A stretch of DNA of 64,000 nt from Enterobacteriaceae bacterium UBA5654 (GCA_002421005.1 DIJC01000008.1:74669-138668), one strand, 5' to 3'; shown: positions 24,377-31,739, counted from the first letter of the stretch. Program-made: numbers and translations. The notes: generated from the sequence alone by a model not told the origin.

Positions 24377-24392
24377 ATACGGTAGGCCGTAT
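24377..24392. promoter_or_regulatory. Palindrome abutting the methyltransferase start
   Basis: ATACGG-TAGG-CCGTAT, perfect six-base arms, two bases upstream of the putative ATG. It could be an autoregulatory operator or a hairpin hiding the start. Confidence 0.4.
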
Positions 24393-24478
24393 AAGCTCAA
24401 AATTTGCCCCTGAAGTTAACCAGTTAGGATACTTGAAACACAGAGTCTTTCAATAATGATTAATCAATTCTGCGCGCA

Positions 24479-24497
24479 ATGCTCTCCCCGCCACGCC
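24479..24497 (-). other. P2/P4-type cos site
   Basis: On the minus strand the 19-mer GGCGTGGCGGGGAGAGCAT differs from the P2/P4 cohesive end as I remember it (GGCGAGGCGGGGAAAGCAC) at three positions, and it is followed by TGCGCGC as in P2. It is located between the cargo and psu. Confidence 0.75.
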
Positions 24498-24670
24498 TGC
24501 CCGCTTAAGGGGGCGTTTTAAATGCAGGTGCATGAAACGGTGCAGGCCGCGCCGGTGCTGGCATGGCGGGGGATGAAAAATACGGGGAATTGCATGCAAA
24601 ATCATGCACCCTGTGAATGCATGACTTTTTTTGGCAAAAATGGCGGGGTTTTTCGGTGTTTTGTGACGGG

Positions 24671-25237
24671 CTACTGCGCGGTTAATTCAGCCCGGCGGCG
24701 GGCATAAATCATGTGCTGCGCCGGGGTGTATCGTTCCTGACTGTCGGTTCGGGAGGCCGCGTCGGGCCTCAGTCCGATGGCCGTTAAAATCACTGCATCC
24801 TGTTCGCAGTAAGCCGGTTTTTTTCCGTCCGCAAGCCAGAGAGAAAGTGCCTCACGCAGATAAATCACTGACCGGTCGACGGCACGGTCCTTTACGGTGC
24901 CGGTCTGTCCCGCCACGGCCATCAGTTCGGGGGCGAAAATGGACGCCAGCGTGTCGCCGTGCTGCTGCATGAACTCATCCAGCCGGTCGCGGATACTGAT
25001 ATGCTGCACCGCCTCGTGCGAGCGGATATAGCGCCCGGCGGCCCCGTTAATTTCCCATTTTTTAATATCGATAATCTCACGCAGTTCCTGCAAGCGCCCG
25101 TCGGGGTGGTCAGTGCCTGCTGCGGTCTGTTCGCGGTATTCCTGTCCGGCGGCGGCCAGCGCTGCTTTATGTTCCAGCCAGGCGGATTTGTTCTTTTCAC
25201 AGGCGTCATACGCCTGTTTCAGGGTCAGGGTGGTCAT
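24671..25237 (-). CDS. psu: Psu: polarity suppression / capsid decoration protein
   Basis: 188 aa (P4 Psu is 190). The stretch AAGRYIRSHEAVQHISIRDR followed by LDEFMQQHGDTLAS is the family hallmark, and the C-terminus keeps YTPAQHMIYARR. Psu binds Rho and blocks its termination, and also decorates the P4 capsid. GGAG lies six bases before the ATG. Last gene of the satellite late operon sid-delta-psu. Confidence 0.93.
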   Translation of the reverse strand: MTTLTLKQAYDACEKNKSAWLEHKAALAAAGQEYREQTAAGTDHPDGRLQELREIIDIKKWEINGAAGRYIRSHEAVQHISIRDRLDEFMQQHGDTLASIFAPELMAVAGQTGTVKDRAVDRSVIYLREALSLWLADGKKPAYCEQDAVILTAIGLRPDAASRTDSQERYTPAQHMIYARRRAELTAQ

Positions 25238-25251
25238 GGTGCACTCCGGGA

Positions 25252-25482
25252 TTAGTAAAAACGCTGTTTTCGGGTTTTGTCAGACTCGGTCACAATAAAC
25301 GTATCTTCCGCGAGGTCGGTTTGGGCCGGGGACTGGATAATTTTGTCCACGGACTCCATCGCCCGGAACGAGGCCGAGCAGACAACGCTCGTGCACTGGT
25401 AGTAAATCTGCTTTACCGTTTCCGACAGATAGCGACTGGTGCGGGTGTGGGCTGCACTTTTGCAGAAGGGGCAGTGCATCAT
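25252..25482 (-). CDS. Delta/Ogr-type late transcription activator, single zinc finger
   Basis: 76 aa. Zinc ligands C-x2-C-x22-C-x4-C in HCPFCKSAA and YYQCTSVVCSASF match Ogr/Delta activators, which recruit RNA polymerase to P2/P4 late promoters. P4 Delta is about twice as long and has two such fingers; this one has the length of P2 Ogr. The start overlaps the sid stop (ATGATG). Confidence 0.85.
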   Translation of the reverse strand: MMHCPFCKSAAHTRTSRYLSETVKQIYYQCTSVVCSASFRAMESVDKIIQSPAQTDLAEDTFIVTESDKTRKQRFY

Positions 25483-26216
25483 GACATCAGCCCCCGCGCT
25501 TTCAGGTCAGCCTCACGCTCGCGCATCTCCCTGAAGAACTTCTGACGGCTGCCGGACGTCGCGCCTGTGTTGTGGGTCATGTGCGGCAGGGTTTCAGCCG
25601 ACAGCCCTGCCCGGAAAAGGACCGGCTCCTCGTTCAGGCGGACATGACAGTTTTTAACCGCCTCCTTAAGCCATGCCGTCACCTCCTGCATTACTTCCTC
25701 ATCCGGCTCCACATAGCCTGTGGCAATCTCATTCTGTCTTTCGAGCACGCCGCCGCGCGCCAGAATTTTCAGCTTCATCGCCCGGACCAGCGCCCCGCAC
25801 GAATCCCGTAGTGCTGCATCGAATTCATGCCCGGCATACAGGGTCAGGGTGTGGCGGTGCGCCTGGCGGTATTTATTGGCCGTGCCGTTACAGGACGCCT
25901 TAAGTTTGTCCCGCTCAAAATTCAGGACTTCGGTCATGGCGTCACACTCCTGCGCCAGCTCACGGGAGGCAACGCGCATCAGGTGGCGGTTTTTCAGCTC
26001 GTCGGACAGGACAGCCCCGGCGGCGCGAAAGGCCTTGCGCCATGCGGCGGTGTCACTTTCGCTCTCCAGCGCCAGCCCGGCTTTCTGTTCAGCGGTACGG
26101 GCAATGGCCGCGACGGTATCGTCCATCCTGCGGGCTTCATCGAGGTGGGCGGCTCTGGCGGTATCAAGCTGTGCAAAGGCCGGTTTCAGGTAGTCAGGAA
26201 TAGTGGTGGCGGTCAT
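25479..26216 (-). CDS. sid: Sid: capsid size-determination scaffold
   Basis: 245 aa from the ATG at 26216 (GGAG seven bases upstream); a longer frame reaches 26303. It keeps the P4 Sid pattern: TIPDYLKPAFAQLDTARAAH, AFRAAGAVLSDELKNRH, VLNFERDKLK and AGLSAETLPHM. Sid forms an external cage that forces the helper capsid protein into a small shell too small for helper DNA. First gene of the late operon. Confidence 0.93.
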   Translation of the reverse strand: MTATTIPDYLKPAFAQLDTARAAHLDEARRMDDTVAAIARTAEQKAGLALESESDTAAWRKAFRAAGAVLSDELKNRHLMRVASRELAQECDAMTEVLNFERDKLKASCNGTANKYRQAHRHTLTLYAGHEFDAALRDSCGALVRAMKLKILARGGVLERQNEIATGYVEPDEEVMQEVTAWLKEAVKNCHVRLNEEPVLFRAGLSAETLPHMTHNTGATSGSRQKFFREMREREADLKARGLMS

Positions 26217-26288
26217 GGTGGTTCTCCTCAGTCTGTTCTGTGGAGACAATTCTGCCGTGCCGGGCACAACAGGGCGATTCATTGCAGT

Positions 26289-26306
26289 TGTGGCACATTC
26301 CACACA
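26289..26306 (-). promoter_or_regulatory. Delta/Ogr binding site upstream of sid
   Basis: TGT-GGCACATTCCAC-ACA fits the TGT-N12-ACA dyad bound by Ogr/Delta activators, about 75 bases upstream of the sid ATG, where the late promoter P_sid is expected. Confidence 0.65.
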
Positions 26307-26390
26307 AACAGACCTCTAAAACCCGGCTTGCCAGAGAAAGGGTGCAGGCAGACACCCCTTTACCGTTTGTTTTTTTTACTTATAAGTATT

Positions 26391-26491
26391 CACTACTGTT
26401 CACTGGAAATAAAAATACAGTTAATACAGTAAGTTAAGCAGTGAACAGTTGAGGTAAGAGTGTTCACCGACTGTTCACAAGTGTTCACTGG
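26391..26491. other. Satellite origin-like iteron cluster (ori)
   Basis: Copies of ACTGTTCA/TGAACAGT occur at 26395-26404, 26440-26449 and three times within 26460-26491, in both orientations, in AT-rich DNA. P4 alpha binds such decamers at ori1. A second cluster lies about 4 kb away after alpha. The rest of 26,307-26,778 has no gene. Confidence 0.7.
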
Positions 26492-26778
26492 TTATTTTTT
26501 ATTGATGGGAAGTGAAAAAGATAATCTGTATTTTTTTTAGTGTTTTTTCTTATTAATTAAGGAGTTTTTTATCGCTAACTCTGATTAAAAAATTAGGTGC
26601 TGCACTATACTGCATTACATTGCACCATATTGCACAACCGATTATTTTTTACGCAATGTTGTGTGAGCTGTCTGCACATCGCCCCTTGTTGCATTGCCCG
26701 CTTTTATGCTGAAAATAGAGAGCTACCCGAGGCCGGACGGACACGACCGGCACTGTATGGACTTTATGAGGTAGCCCG

Positions 26779-27045
26779 ATGCACACCGCTTTTTCTTCCC
26801 CGTCTTCCGCCCCAGCCGCCCCGCCGATGCCGGCGCCTGATGCCGCTCAGGAGCGTTTTCTGCGCCTGCCCGAAGTGATGCACCTCTGCGGGCTGTCACG
26901 CTCCACGGTGTACGACCTCATCAGCCGCAGCGCCTTTCCGCAGCAGGTTTCCCTCGGCGGGAAAAACGTGGCGTGGCTGCACTCTGAAATCACCGCGTGG
27001 ATGAGTGACCGCATCGCCGCCCGCAACCGGGGCTGTGACGCATGA
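26779..27045 (+). CDS. AlpA/Vis-type regulator
   Basis: 88 aa, the length of P4 Vis (ORF88). The AlpA helix-turn-helix is clear: FLRLPEVMHLCGLSRSTVYD followed by SAFPQQVSLGGKNVAWLHSE and ITAWMSDRIA. GAGG lies seven bases before the ATG. In P4 this protein controls late transcription and acts as excisionase. It is the first rightward gene, leading into the immunity region. Confidence 0.9.
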   Translation: MHTAFSSPSSAPAAPPMPAPDAAQERFLRLPEVMHLCGLSRSTVYDLISRSAFPQQVSLGGKNVAWLHSEITAWMSDRIAARNRGCDA

Positions 27046-27587
27046 TGATGGCTGCTCAGCAAAAAGCCCCTTTTTCTGGCTTGCTTCTTCCGCCCGTTTC
27101 CAGGTATAGTCCTCCCGCTGTCGCAAAATCGGCAGCCGGGCGTGAGAACCCGAGTTTAACTGTGGCGACATCAGACGCGCCTTGCGTCTTTTTTTATGTC
27201 TATGCCTATGCGCTCCCATTCTTTAGGCAACGGTTCTTTGTCCGTTGCGCTATCAGAGTTATGGTGGCTCAGGCGGGGCAGCCTTCGGGCTGGCCGGTTT
27301 CCATAGTTGCCGGTTTCTCACCCCCGTCTGGGCTACCACCATTGCGTGAGAACTCCGGTGGTAGCTGTAACAAGCTAACTATGGAGGTTGCCCTTATGGC
27401 CGCTACCCTCACCCTGTCTCATCCGCAGTTTGTCTTTGTGTTTGCCGCCGTCCGCCGCGCAGACCGTCAGCCCCGTATCTGCATGCTCCGCACTGTTGCC
27501 GGTGACGAGCGCGCCGCCCGCCGCATCCTTGTGCGTGACTATGTGCTGTCCCTTGCGGCCCGCCTGCCGGTGGAGGTGCGCGCATGA
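27042..27587 (+). CDS. Icd-like (host cell division inhibitor-like) / Ash-family ORF
   Basis: 181 codons. The conserved part is the last 64 residues, MAATLTLSHPQFVFVFAAVR then RICMLRTVAGDERAARRILV and SLAARLPVEVRA, a pattern typical of Icd-like proteins of P4-like islands. An ATG at 27396 with GGAGG eight bases upstream may be the start actually used; the long N-terminal extension overlaps the immunity RNA and its coding value is doubtful. P4 Kil occupies this place. Confidence 0.6.
   Translation: MMMAAQQKAPFSGLLLPPVSRYSPPAVAKSAAGRENPSLTVATSDAPCVFFYVYAYALPFFRQRFFVRCAIRVMVAQAGQPSGWPVSIVAGFSPPSGLPPLRENSGGSCNKLTMEVALMAATLTLSHPQFVFVFAAVRRADRQPRICMLRTVAGDERAARRILVRDYVLSLAARLPVEVRA
27081..27196 (+). 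ncRNA. P4-like CI immunity RNA region with promoter and terminator
   Basis: Promoter TTGCTT (27081-27086), 18-base spacer, TATAGT (27105-27110). The transcript would form a stem TGTCGC (27119-27124)/GCGACA (27165-27170) and end at AGACGC-GCCTT-GCGTCT plus T tract (27173-27196). GTGAGAA in the loop (27142-27148) is complementary to TTCTCAC at 27315-27321 downstream. This is the architecture by which P4 immunity RNA causes premature termination. Sequence identity to P4 is not claimed. Confidence 0.55.
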
Positions 27588-27811
27588 AACAGCCCGCCAT
27601 CACCCTGAAAGACCTCGAATGCCTTGAGCACCTGCGCAACCTCGGCCAGCTCGTGACCGACATGGCGCAGGTGCAGGACTGCACAAGCCTGCGCCGCAGC
27701 CCGGCGCAGCATTTACAGCTCACCTCCGTGATTTACCTCATGACTGTCCAGCTCGACGACGTGGTTGGCCGGTGCAGTCACCAGTGGCTTAACGGGGAGG
27801 CAGACGCATGA
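27584..27811 (+). CDS. Probable P4 derepression (epsilon)-like protein
   Basis: 75 aa, helical, MKQPAITLKDLECLEHLRNL then AQHLQLTSVIYLMTVQLDDV. Start overlaps the previous stop (ATGA). In P4 the gene here, epsilon, inactivates the P2 repressor. The assignment rests mainly on position and size. Confidence 0.55.
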   Translation: MKQPAITLKDLECLEHLRNLGQLVTDMAQVQDCTSLRRSPAQHLQLTSVIYLMTVQLDDVVGRCSHQWLNGEADA

Positions 27812-28128
27812 ACCAGTCCCTTACCCCCGTCCTGCGCATCGCCCTTTACCGCCGTGCCGTGGCCTGCGCCTGGCTGAATGCGTGCGAACGCCAGCACCGC
27901 TATCCGCACCTTACCCTTGAGACGGTGGAGAATGCCATCGCCGCACAGCTTGAGGGCTTCTACCTGCGCCGGCACGGCGAGGAGAAAGGCCGCCTGATTG
28001 CCTGCGCACTGCTGGAAGATTTAATGCAGGCCGGGCCGCTTAAGGCCGCCCCGGCGCTGACCTTCCTCGGCCTCGCCGTGATGGATGAGCTCTGCACCCG
28101 CCACATCACATCACCTGTTCTGCACTGA
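27808..28128 (+). CDS. P4 ORF106-like protein (DUF5375 type)
   Basis: 106 aa, the same length as P4 ORF106. LYRRAVACAWLNACERQHRY then PHLTLETVENAIAAQLEGFY. Start overlaps the previous stop by four bases and it sits directly before alpha, as in P4. Function not established. Confidence 0.7.
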   Translation: MNQSLTPVLRIALYRRAVACAWLNACERQHRYPHLTLETVENAIAAQLEGFYLRRHGEEKGRLIACALLEDLMQAGPLKAAPALTFLGLAVMDELCTRHITSPVLH

Positions 28129-28139
28129 GGGAAAACACC

Positions 28140-30476
28140 ATGAAAATGAACGTAACGGAAACCGTGAAACAGGCGTGCGGCCACTGGCCGCGCATTCTCC
28201 CGGCGCTGGGCGTGAAGGTGGTGAAAAACCGCCATCAGCCCTGCCCGGTGTGCGGGGGCACAGACCGCTTTCGCTTTGACGACAGGGAGGGGCGCGGGAC
28301 GTGGTTCTGTAACCAGTGCGGCGCGGGTGACGGGCTTAAGCTGGTTGAAAAAGTCTTCGGCGTCTCAGCCTCAGAGGCGGCCGGAAAAGTCAGCGCCCTG
28401 ACCGGCAGCCTGCCGCCGGTGGCAGCGCAAACCCTGAGCGAAGCAGAACAGGCTGAAACGGCCGCCAGCCGTGCGGCGGCGTCCCGGCTTGCCACCTCAT
28501 TACTGGAAAAAGCCCGCACCGGCACCGGCAACGCCTACCTGACCCGCAAGGGCTTTCCCGCCCGTGAGTGCCTGATGCTGACCGCCCCGCACACAACCGG
28601 AGGCGTTGCGTACCATTCCGGCGATATGGTGGTGCCGCTGCATGACGCCGCCGGGACGCTGGTGAACCTCCAGCTTATCAACGCAGACGGCCTGAAACGC
28701 ACCCTGAAAGGCGGACAGGTGAAGGAAGCCTGCCACGTCATTGAAGGAAAAAAACAGGCCGGAAAACGCCTGTGGATTGCGGAGGGGTATGCGACCGCGC
28801 TTACCGTGCATCACCTGACCGGCGAAACCGTGATGGTGGCGCTGTCTTCCGTGAACCTTCTTTCTCTGGCGAGCCTTGCCCGGCAAAAGCATCCGGCCTG
28901 TCAGATTATCCTCGCCGCCGACCGCGATCTCAGCGGCGACGGGCAGACCAGAGCCGCCACGGCCGCAGAAGCCTGCGAAGGGACTGTGGCCCTGCCGCCG
29001 GTATTCGGCGACTGGAATGATGCGTTTATGCAGCAGGGTGAGGACGCCACCCGCCGGGGGATTTATGATGCCATCCGCCCCCCGGCTGACAGCCCTTTCA
29101 CGACCATGAGCGAGGCGGAGTTTACCGCCATGAGCACCAGTGAAAAGGCGATGCGGGTGCATGAGCACTACGGCGAGGCGCTGGCCGTGGATGCAAACGG
29201 CCAGCTTCTCTCCCGGTATGAACACGGTATCTGGAAAATTATTCCGCCGTCGGACTTTGCCCGCGACGTGGCCGGGCTGTTCCAGCGCCTGCGCGCCCCG
29301 TTCTCGTCCGGGAAAATTGCCTCACTGGTCGACACCCTGAAACTGATAATCCCGCAGCAGGCCGCCCCGGCGCGGCGGCTGATTGGCTTTCGCAACGGCG
29401 TGCTCGATACCCAAAGCGGTATATTCGCCCCGCACTGTAAAACGCACTGGCTGCGCACGCTCTGCGATGTGGATTTTACCCCGCCGGTGGAGGGTGAAAC
29501 GCTGGAAACCCATGCCCCGTATTTCTGGCGCTGGCTTGACCGTGCCGCCGGTGGCCGTCAGGACAAGCGTGATGTGATACTCGCCGCCCTGTTTATGGTG
29601 CTGGCAAACCGCTACGACTGGCAGCTCTTTCTCGAAGTCACCGGTCCCGGCGGCAGCGGGAAAAGTATTCTGGCTGAAATTGCGACAATGCTCGCCGGTG
29701 AGGATAACGCCACCTCGGCGAGTATTGAGACGCTGGAGTCGCCCCGCGAGCGTGCGGCCCTTATCGGCTTCTCGCTGATACGTCTGCCTGACCAGGAGAA
29801 ATGGAGCGGTGACGGGGCAGGCCTCAAGGCCATCACCGGGGGCGATGCCGTCTCGGTCGACCCGAAATACCGCGACGCCTACTCAGCGCATATCCCGGCG
29901 GTGATTCTGGCCGTGAACAATAACCCGATGCGCTTCACCGACCGCAGCGGCGGCGTGTCGCGTCGGCGGGTGATTATTCACTTCCCGGAGCAGATAGCCC
30001 CGGCCGAGCGCGACCCGCAGCTTAAGGACAAAATAGCCCGCGAGCTGGCCGTGATTGTGCGCCAGCTTACGCAGCAGTTCAGCGACCCGATGAGCGCCCG
30101 CACGCTGCTCCAGTCGCAGCAGAACTCCGACGAGGCACTCAGCATCAAACGTGACGCTGACCCGGCCTTTGATTTCTGTGGCTATCTGGAGGCGCTGCCT
30201 GACGCTGACGGGATGTATATGGGGAATGCCAACATTGTCCCGCGTCAGCCGCGACTCTATCTGTATCATGCCTATCTGGTCTACATGGAGGCCCACGGGT
30301 ATAAAAACACCCTCAGCCTGACGATGTTCGGGAAGGGGCTGTCAGCCATGCTGAAAGAGTACGGCATGCATTATGACAAGCGCCGGACGAATCAGGGCAT
30401 GCAGACCAACCTCGCGCTCAGGGAGGAAAGCAACGGCGACTGGCTGCCGAAATGCGACGACCCCAACGCAACATAA
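28140..30476 (+). CDS. Alpha: satellite primase-helicase-origin binding protein
   Basis: 778 aa (P4 alpha is 777). N-terminal zinc-binding primase domain (C35, C38, C57, C60 in CPVCGG and CNQC), Toprim motifs E215-G (IAEGYATA) and D261-x-D263 (AADRDLSGDG), D5-N-like linker, then superfamily 3 helicase Walker A GPGGSGKS (502-509). The C-terminal domain binds the iterons at ori and crr. It starts replication independently of host DnaA, DnaB and primase. Terminator and iterons follow directly. Confidence 0.95.
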   Translation: MKMNVTETVKQACGHWPRILPALGVKVVKNRHQPCPVCGGTDRFRFDDREGRGTWFCNQCGAGDGLKLVEKVFGVSASEAAGKVSALTGSLPPVAAQTLSEAEQAETAASRAAASRLATSLLEKARTGTGNAYLTRKGFPARECLMLTAPHTTGGVAYHSGDMVVPLHDAAGTLVNLQLINADGLKRTLKGGQVKEACHVIEGKKQAGKRLWIAEGYATALTVHHLTGETVMVALSSVNLLSLASLARQKHPACQIILAADRDLSGDGQTRAATAAEACEGTVALPPVFGDWNDAFMQQGEDATRRGIYDAIRPPADSPFTTMSEAEFTAMSTSEKAMRVHEHYGEALAVDANGQLLSRYEHGIWKIIPPSDFARDVAGLFQRLRAPFSSGKIASLVDTLKLIIPQQAAPARRLIGFRNGVLDTQSGIFAPHCKTHWLRTLCDVDFTPPVEGETLETHAPYFWRWLDRAAGGRQDKRDVILAALFMVLANRYDWQLFLEVTGPGGSGKSILAEIATMLAGEDNATSASIETLESPRERAALIGFSLIRLPDQEKWSGDGAGLKAITGGDAVSVDPKYRDAYSAHIPAVILAVNNNPMRFTDRSGGVSRRRVIIHFPEQIAPAERDPQLKDKIARELAVIVRQLTQQFSDPMSARTLLQSQQNSDEALSIKRDADPAFDFCGYLEALPDADGMYMGNANIVPRQPRLYLYHAYLVYMEAHGYKNTLSLTMFGKGLSAMLKEYGMHYDKRRTNQGMQTNLALREESNGDWLPKCDDPNAT

Positions 30477-30483
30477 CCCTCTC

Positions 30484-30508
30484 AGACCGGCAGCCGCCGG
30501 TCTTTTTT
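30484..30508 (+). terminator. Terminator after alpha
   Basis: AGACCGG (30484-30490), CCGGTCT (30497-30503) and a T tract, starting eight bases past the stop. Confidence 0.85.
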
Positions 30509-30525
30509 TATCTCCCGCTCCCGCC

Positions 30526-30796
30526 ATGTGAACAGTCTACTGTTCACTGTTCACCGGGTATTCACAGCCTAACCAACTGTTTTTAACTAATAAAAATCAC
30601 GAGTGAACAGTGTGAACAGTTTTTCCAGAAAAAAACTTTTACCCCCCTCAGCGTGACCGTCAGGCTGTGCGGCGCGACATCCGAAGCCATAAGAGCGCAA
30701 AAGTGTAGAGTCTACTGTTCACTGTTCACCGACTCGTCACTGATTATCTTTATGATATTAAAGGTAAAAACATCGGTGTGAACAGTGTGAACAGTT
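30526..30796. other. Satellite crr-like iteron region
   Basis: Two blocks, 30526-30620 and about 30710-30796, each hold TGTTCACTGTTCACCG and GTGAACAGTGTGAACAGT. A 22-base segment at 30535-30556 recurs exactly at 30710-30731. P4 crr is likewise a pair of related repeats required in cis with ori. The two iteron clusters flank the alpha operon. Confidence 0.75.
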
Positions 30797-30900
30797 AGAT
30801 GCAAAAAAAACTTTTTATTAGTCTTATCTCAAAGCAAAAAGCAGTGCAAAGGTAAACTTAGAGACAATTCAAAAGCATCAAGCACATGATGACATTCCAT

Positions 30901-30924
30901 AATTGGTACACGTTTAGGTACACG
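30901..30924. repeat. 24-base direct repeat of the integrase upstream region
   Basis: Exactly the same 24 bases occur at 19904-19927; each contains GGTACACG twice. They lie just inside the two ends of the satellite. Most likely arm-type Int binding sites in attP; alternatively a crossover core. Confidence 0.7.
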
Positions 30925-30983
30925 GAGAAAAGTTGAATTCATAAATAATGGTAATTTTCATCAACTTAAGTAAAAAATTCAGA

Positions 30984-31076
30984 CTCCGCCAGCCCAAAAT
31001 TCTCCATCCGTGATTACCAGAGTCATTCGATGAAGTCCTGAAAGCCCGCAAGGTGAAAGCCTTGCGGGCTTTTTTG
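30984..31076 (+). other. Decayed ssrA 3' end and terminator: right end of the satellite
   Basis: CTCCGCCAGCCCAAAATTCT (30984-31003) equals the tmRNA 3' end and its native downstream sequence, as I remember them from E. coli, minus four bases (TCCA). It continues as TCCATCCGTGATTACCAGAG and then the ssrA terminator AGCCCGCAAGG/CCTTGCGGGCT (31043-31070). So this is the old chromosomal ssrA junction with a small deletion in the core. Confidence 0.7.
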
Positions 31077-31179
31077 TGTCGGTTGTTGTCCGAGGGCATC
31101 CGGCTAAATCCGGTGATTATTGGTATACGGTAGGATGTATACCTAAACACGTATACCAATTCACGAAGAAGCGACCACA

Positions 31180-31299
31180 GTGGCACGGACAACACGCCCC
31201 CTTACCAACACCGAAGTTCTACGCGCTAAGGCGTTAGAGAAGGGTCTAACGCTGCATGATGGCGATGGGCTTTTCCTCGAAGAACTACTTTTGACTTAA
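31180..31299 (+). pseudogene. Remnant of a third P4-type integrase
   Basis: Thirty-nine codons from a GTG: ARTTRPLTNTEVLRAKALEK then GLTLHDGDGLFL, aligned with the first 32 residues of the satellite integrase, after which the frame becomes EELLLT and stops. Its upstream region also carries inverted GGTATAC repeats as at the intact int promoter. It marks an earlier element in the same site. Confidence 0.75.
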
Positions 31300-31418
31300 G
31301 GTTTTATCGACAATGCATATCACCTCTGGATGTTCTCTTTCTGAAGAAAAATTACGGCAAAGTGCGAGCAACTCTGATTTAATTAATAGTTGTATCAACT
31401 ACCGGTAAAACGTTTGTT

Positions 31419-31739
31419 ATGAAGAAGCTTCTATCCTCCTACTGCAAAATCGCAAATGAAACGTCTGGCTTGATAGCCCTGGGAATTTTACATTCTGTAG
31501 TGATGGTGGCGGTTCTAAGACAACAGGAAGTAAAAGGACCTGACTGGCATCCGATCATCTTCTGGGGTTTGTTATTGGCTTCTACGCTGGGGATGATATT
31601 CACAGCATTTAGTGCGGGTTATGTAATCTTTTCATATCCCGGTCTAAGGAAAGTCGAAAGGTTACTGATTCTGGTGCTCTTCGAACTGGTCTTCATAGGC
31701 GTACTTCTCTCTGCAGTTATCACAGTAAAATCCTTATAG
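31419..31739 (+). CDS. Small membrane protein, unknown
   Basis: 106 aa with three predicted transmembrane helices (ALGILHSVVMVAVL, IIFWGLLLASTLGMIFTAFS, LLILVLFELVFIGVLLSAVI). No clear ribosome site before the ATG. It lies just past the integrase remnant, so it may be cargo of a lost element. Not recognised. Confidence 0.45.
   Translation: MKKLLSSYCKIANETSGLIALGILHSVVMVAVLRQQEVKGPDWHPIIFWGLLLASTLGMIFTAFSAGYVIFSYPGLRKVERLLILVLFELVFIGVLLSAVITVKSL

Noticed and set aside
24522..24707. 61-codon plus-strand frame between cos and psu
   Set aside because: It overlaps the psu 3' end by 37 bases on the opposite strand, crosses repeated ATGCATG-type motifs and has only a weak ribosome site. It could still be a tiny gene but I cannot support it.
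26597..26878. 93-codon plus-strand frame upstream of alpA/vis
   Set aside because: It overlaps the vis start in another frame and begins in repetitive TTGCACCATATTGCAC-type sequence; vis has the better ribosome site and a known family.
28500..29225. 241-codon minus-strand frame inside alpha
   Set aside because: Antisense shadow of the GC-rich alpha gene, whose primase and helicase motifs are intact.
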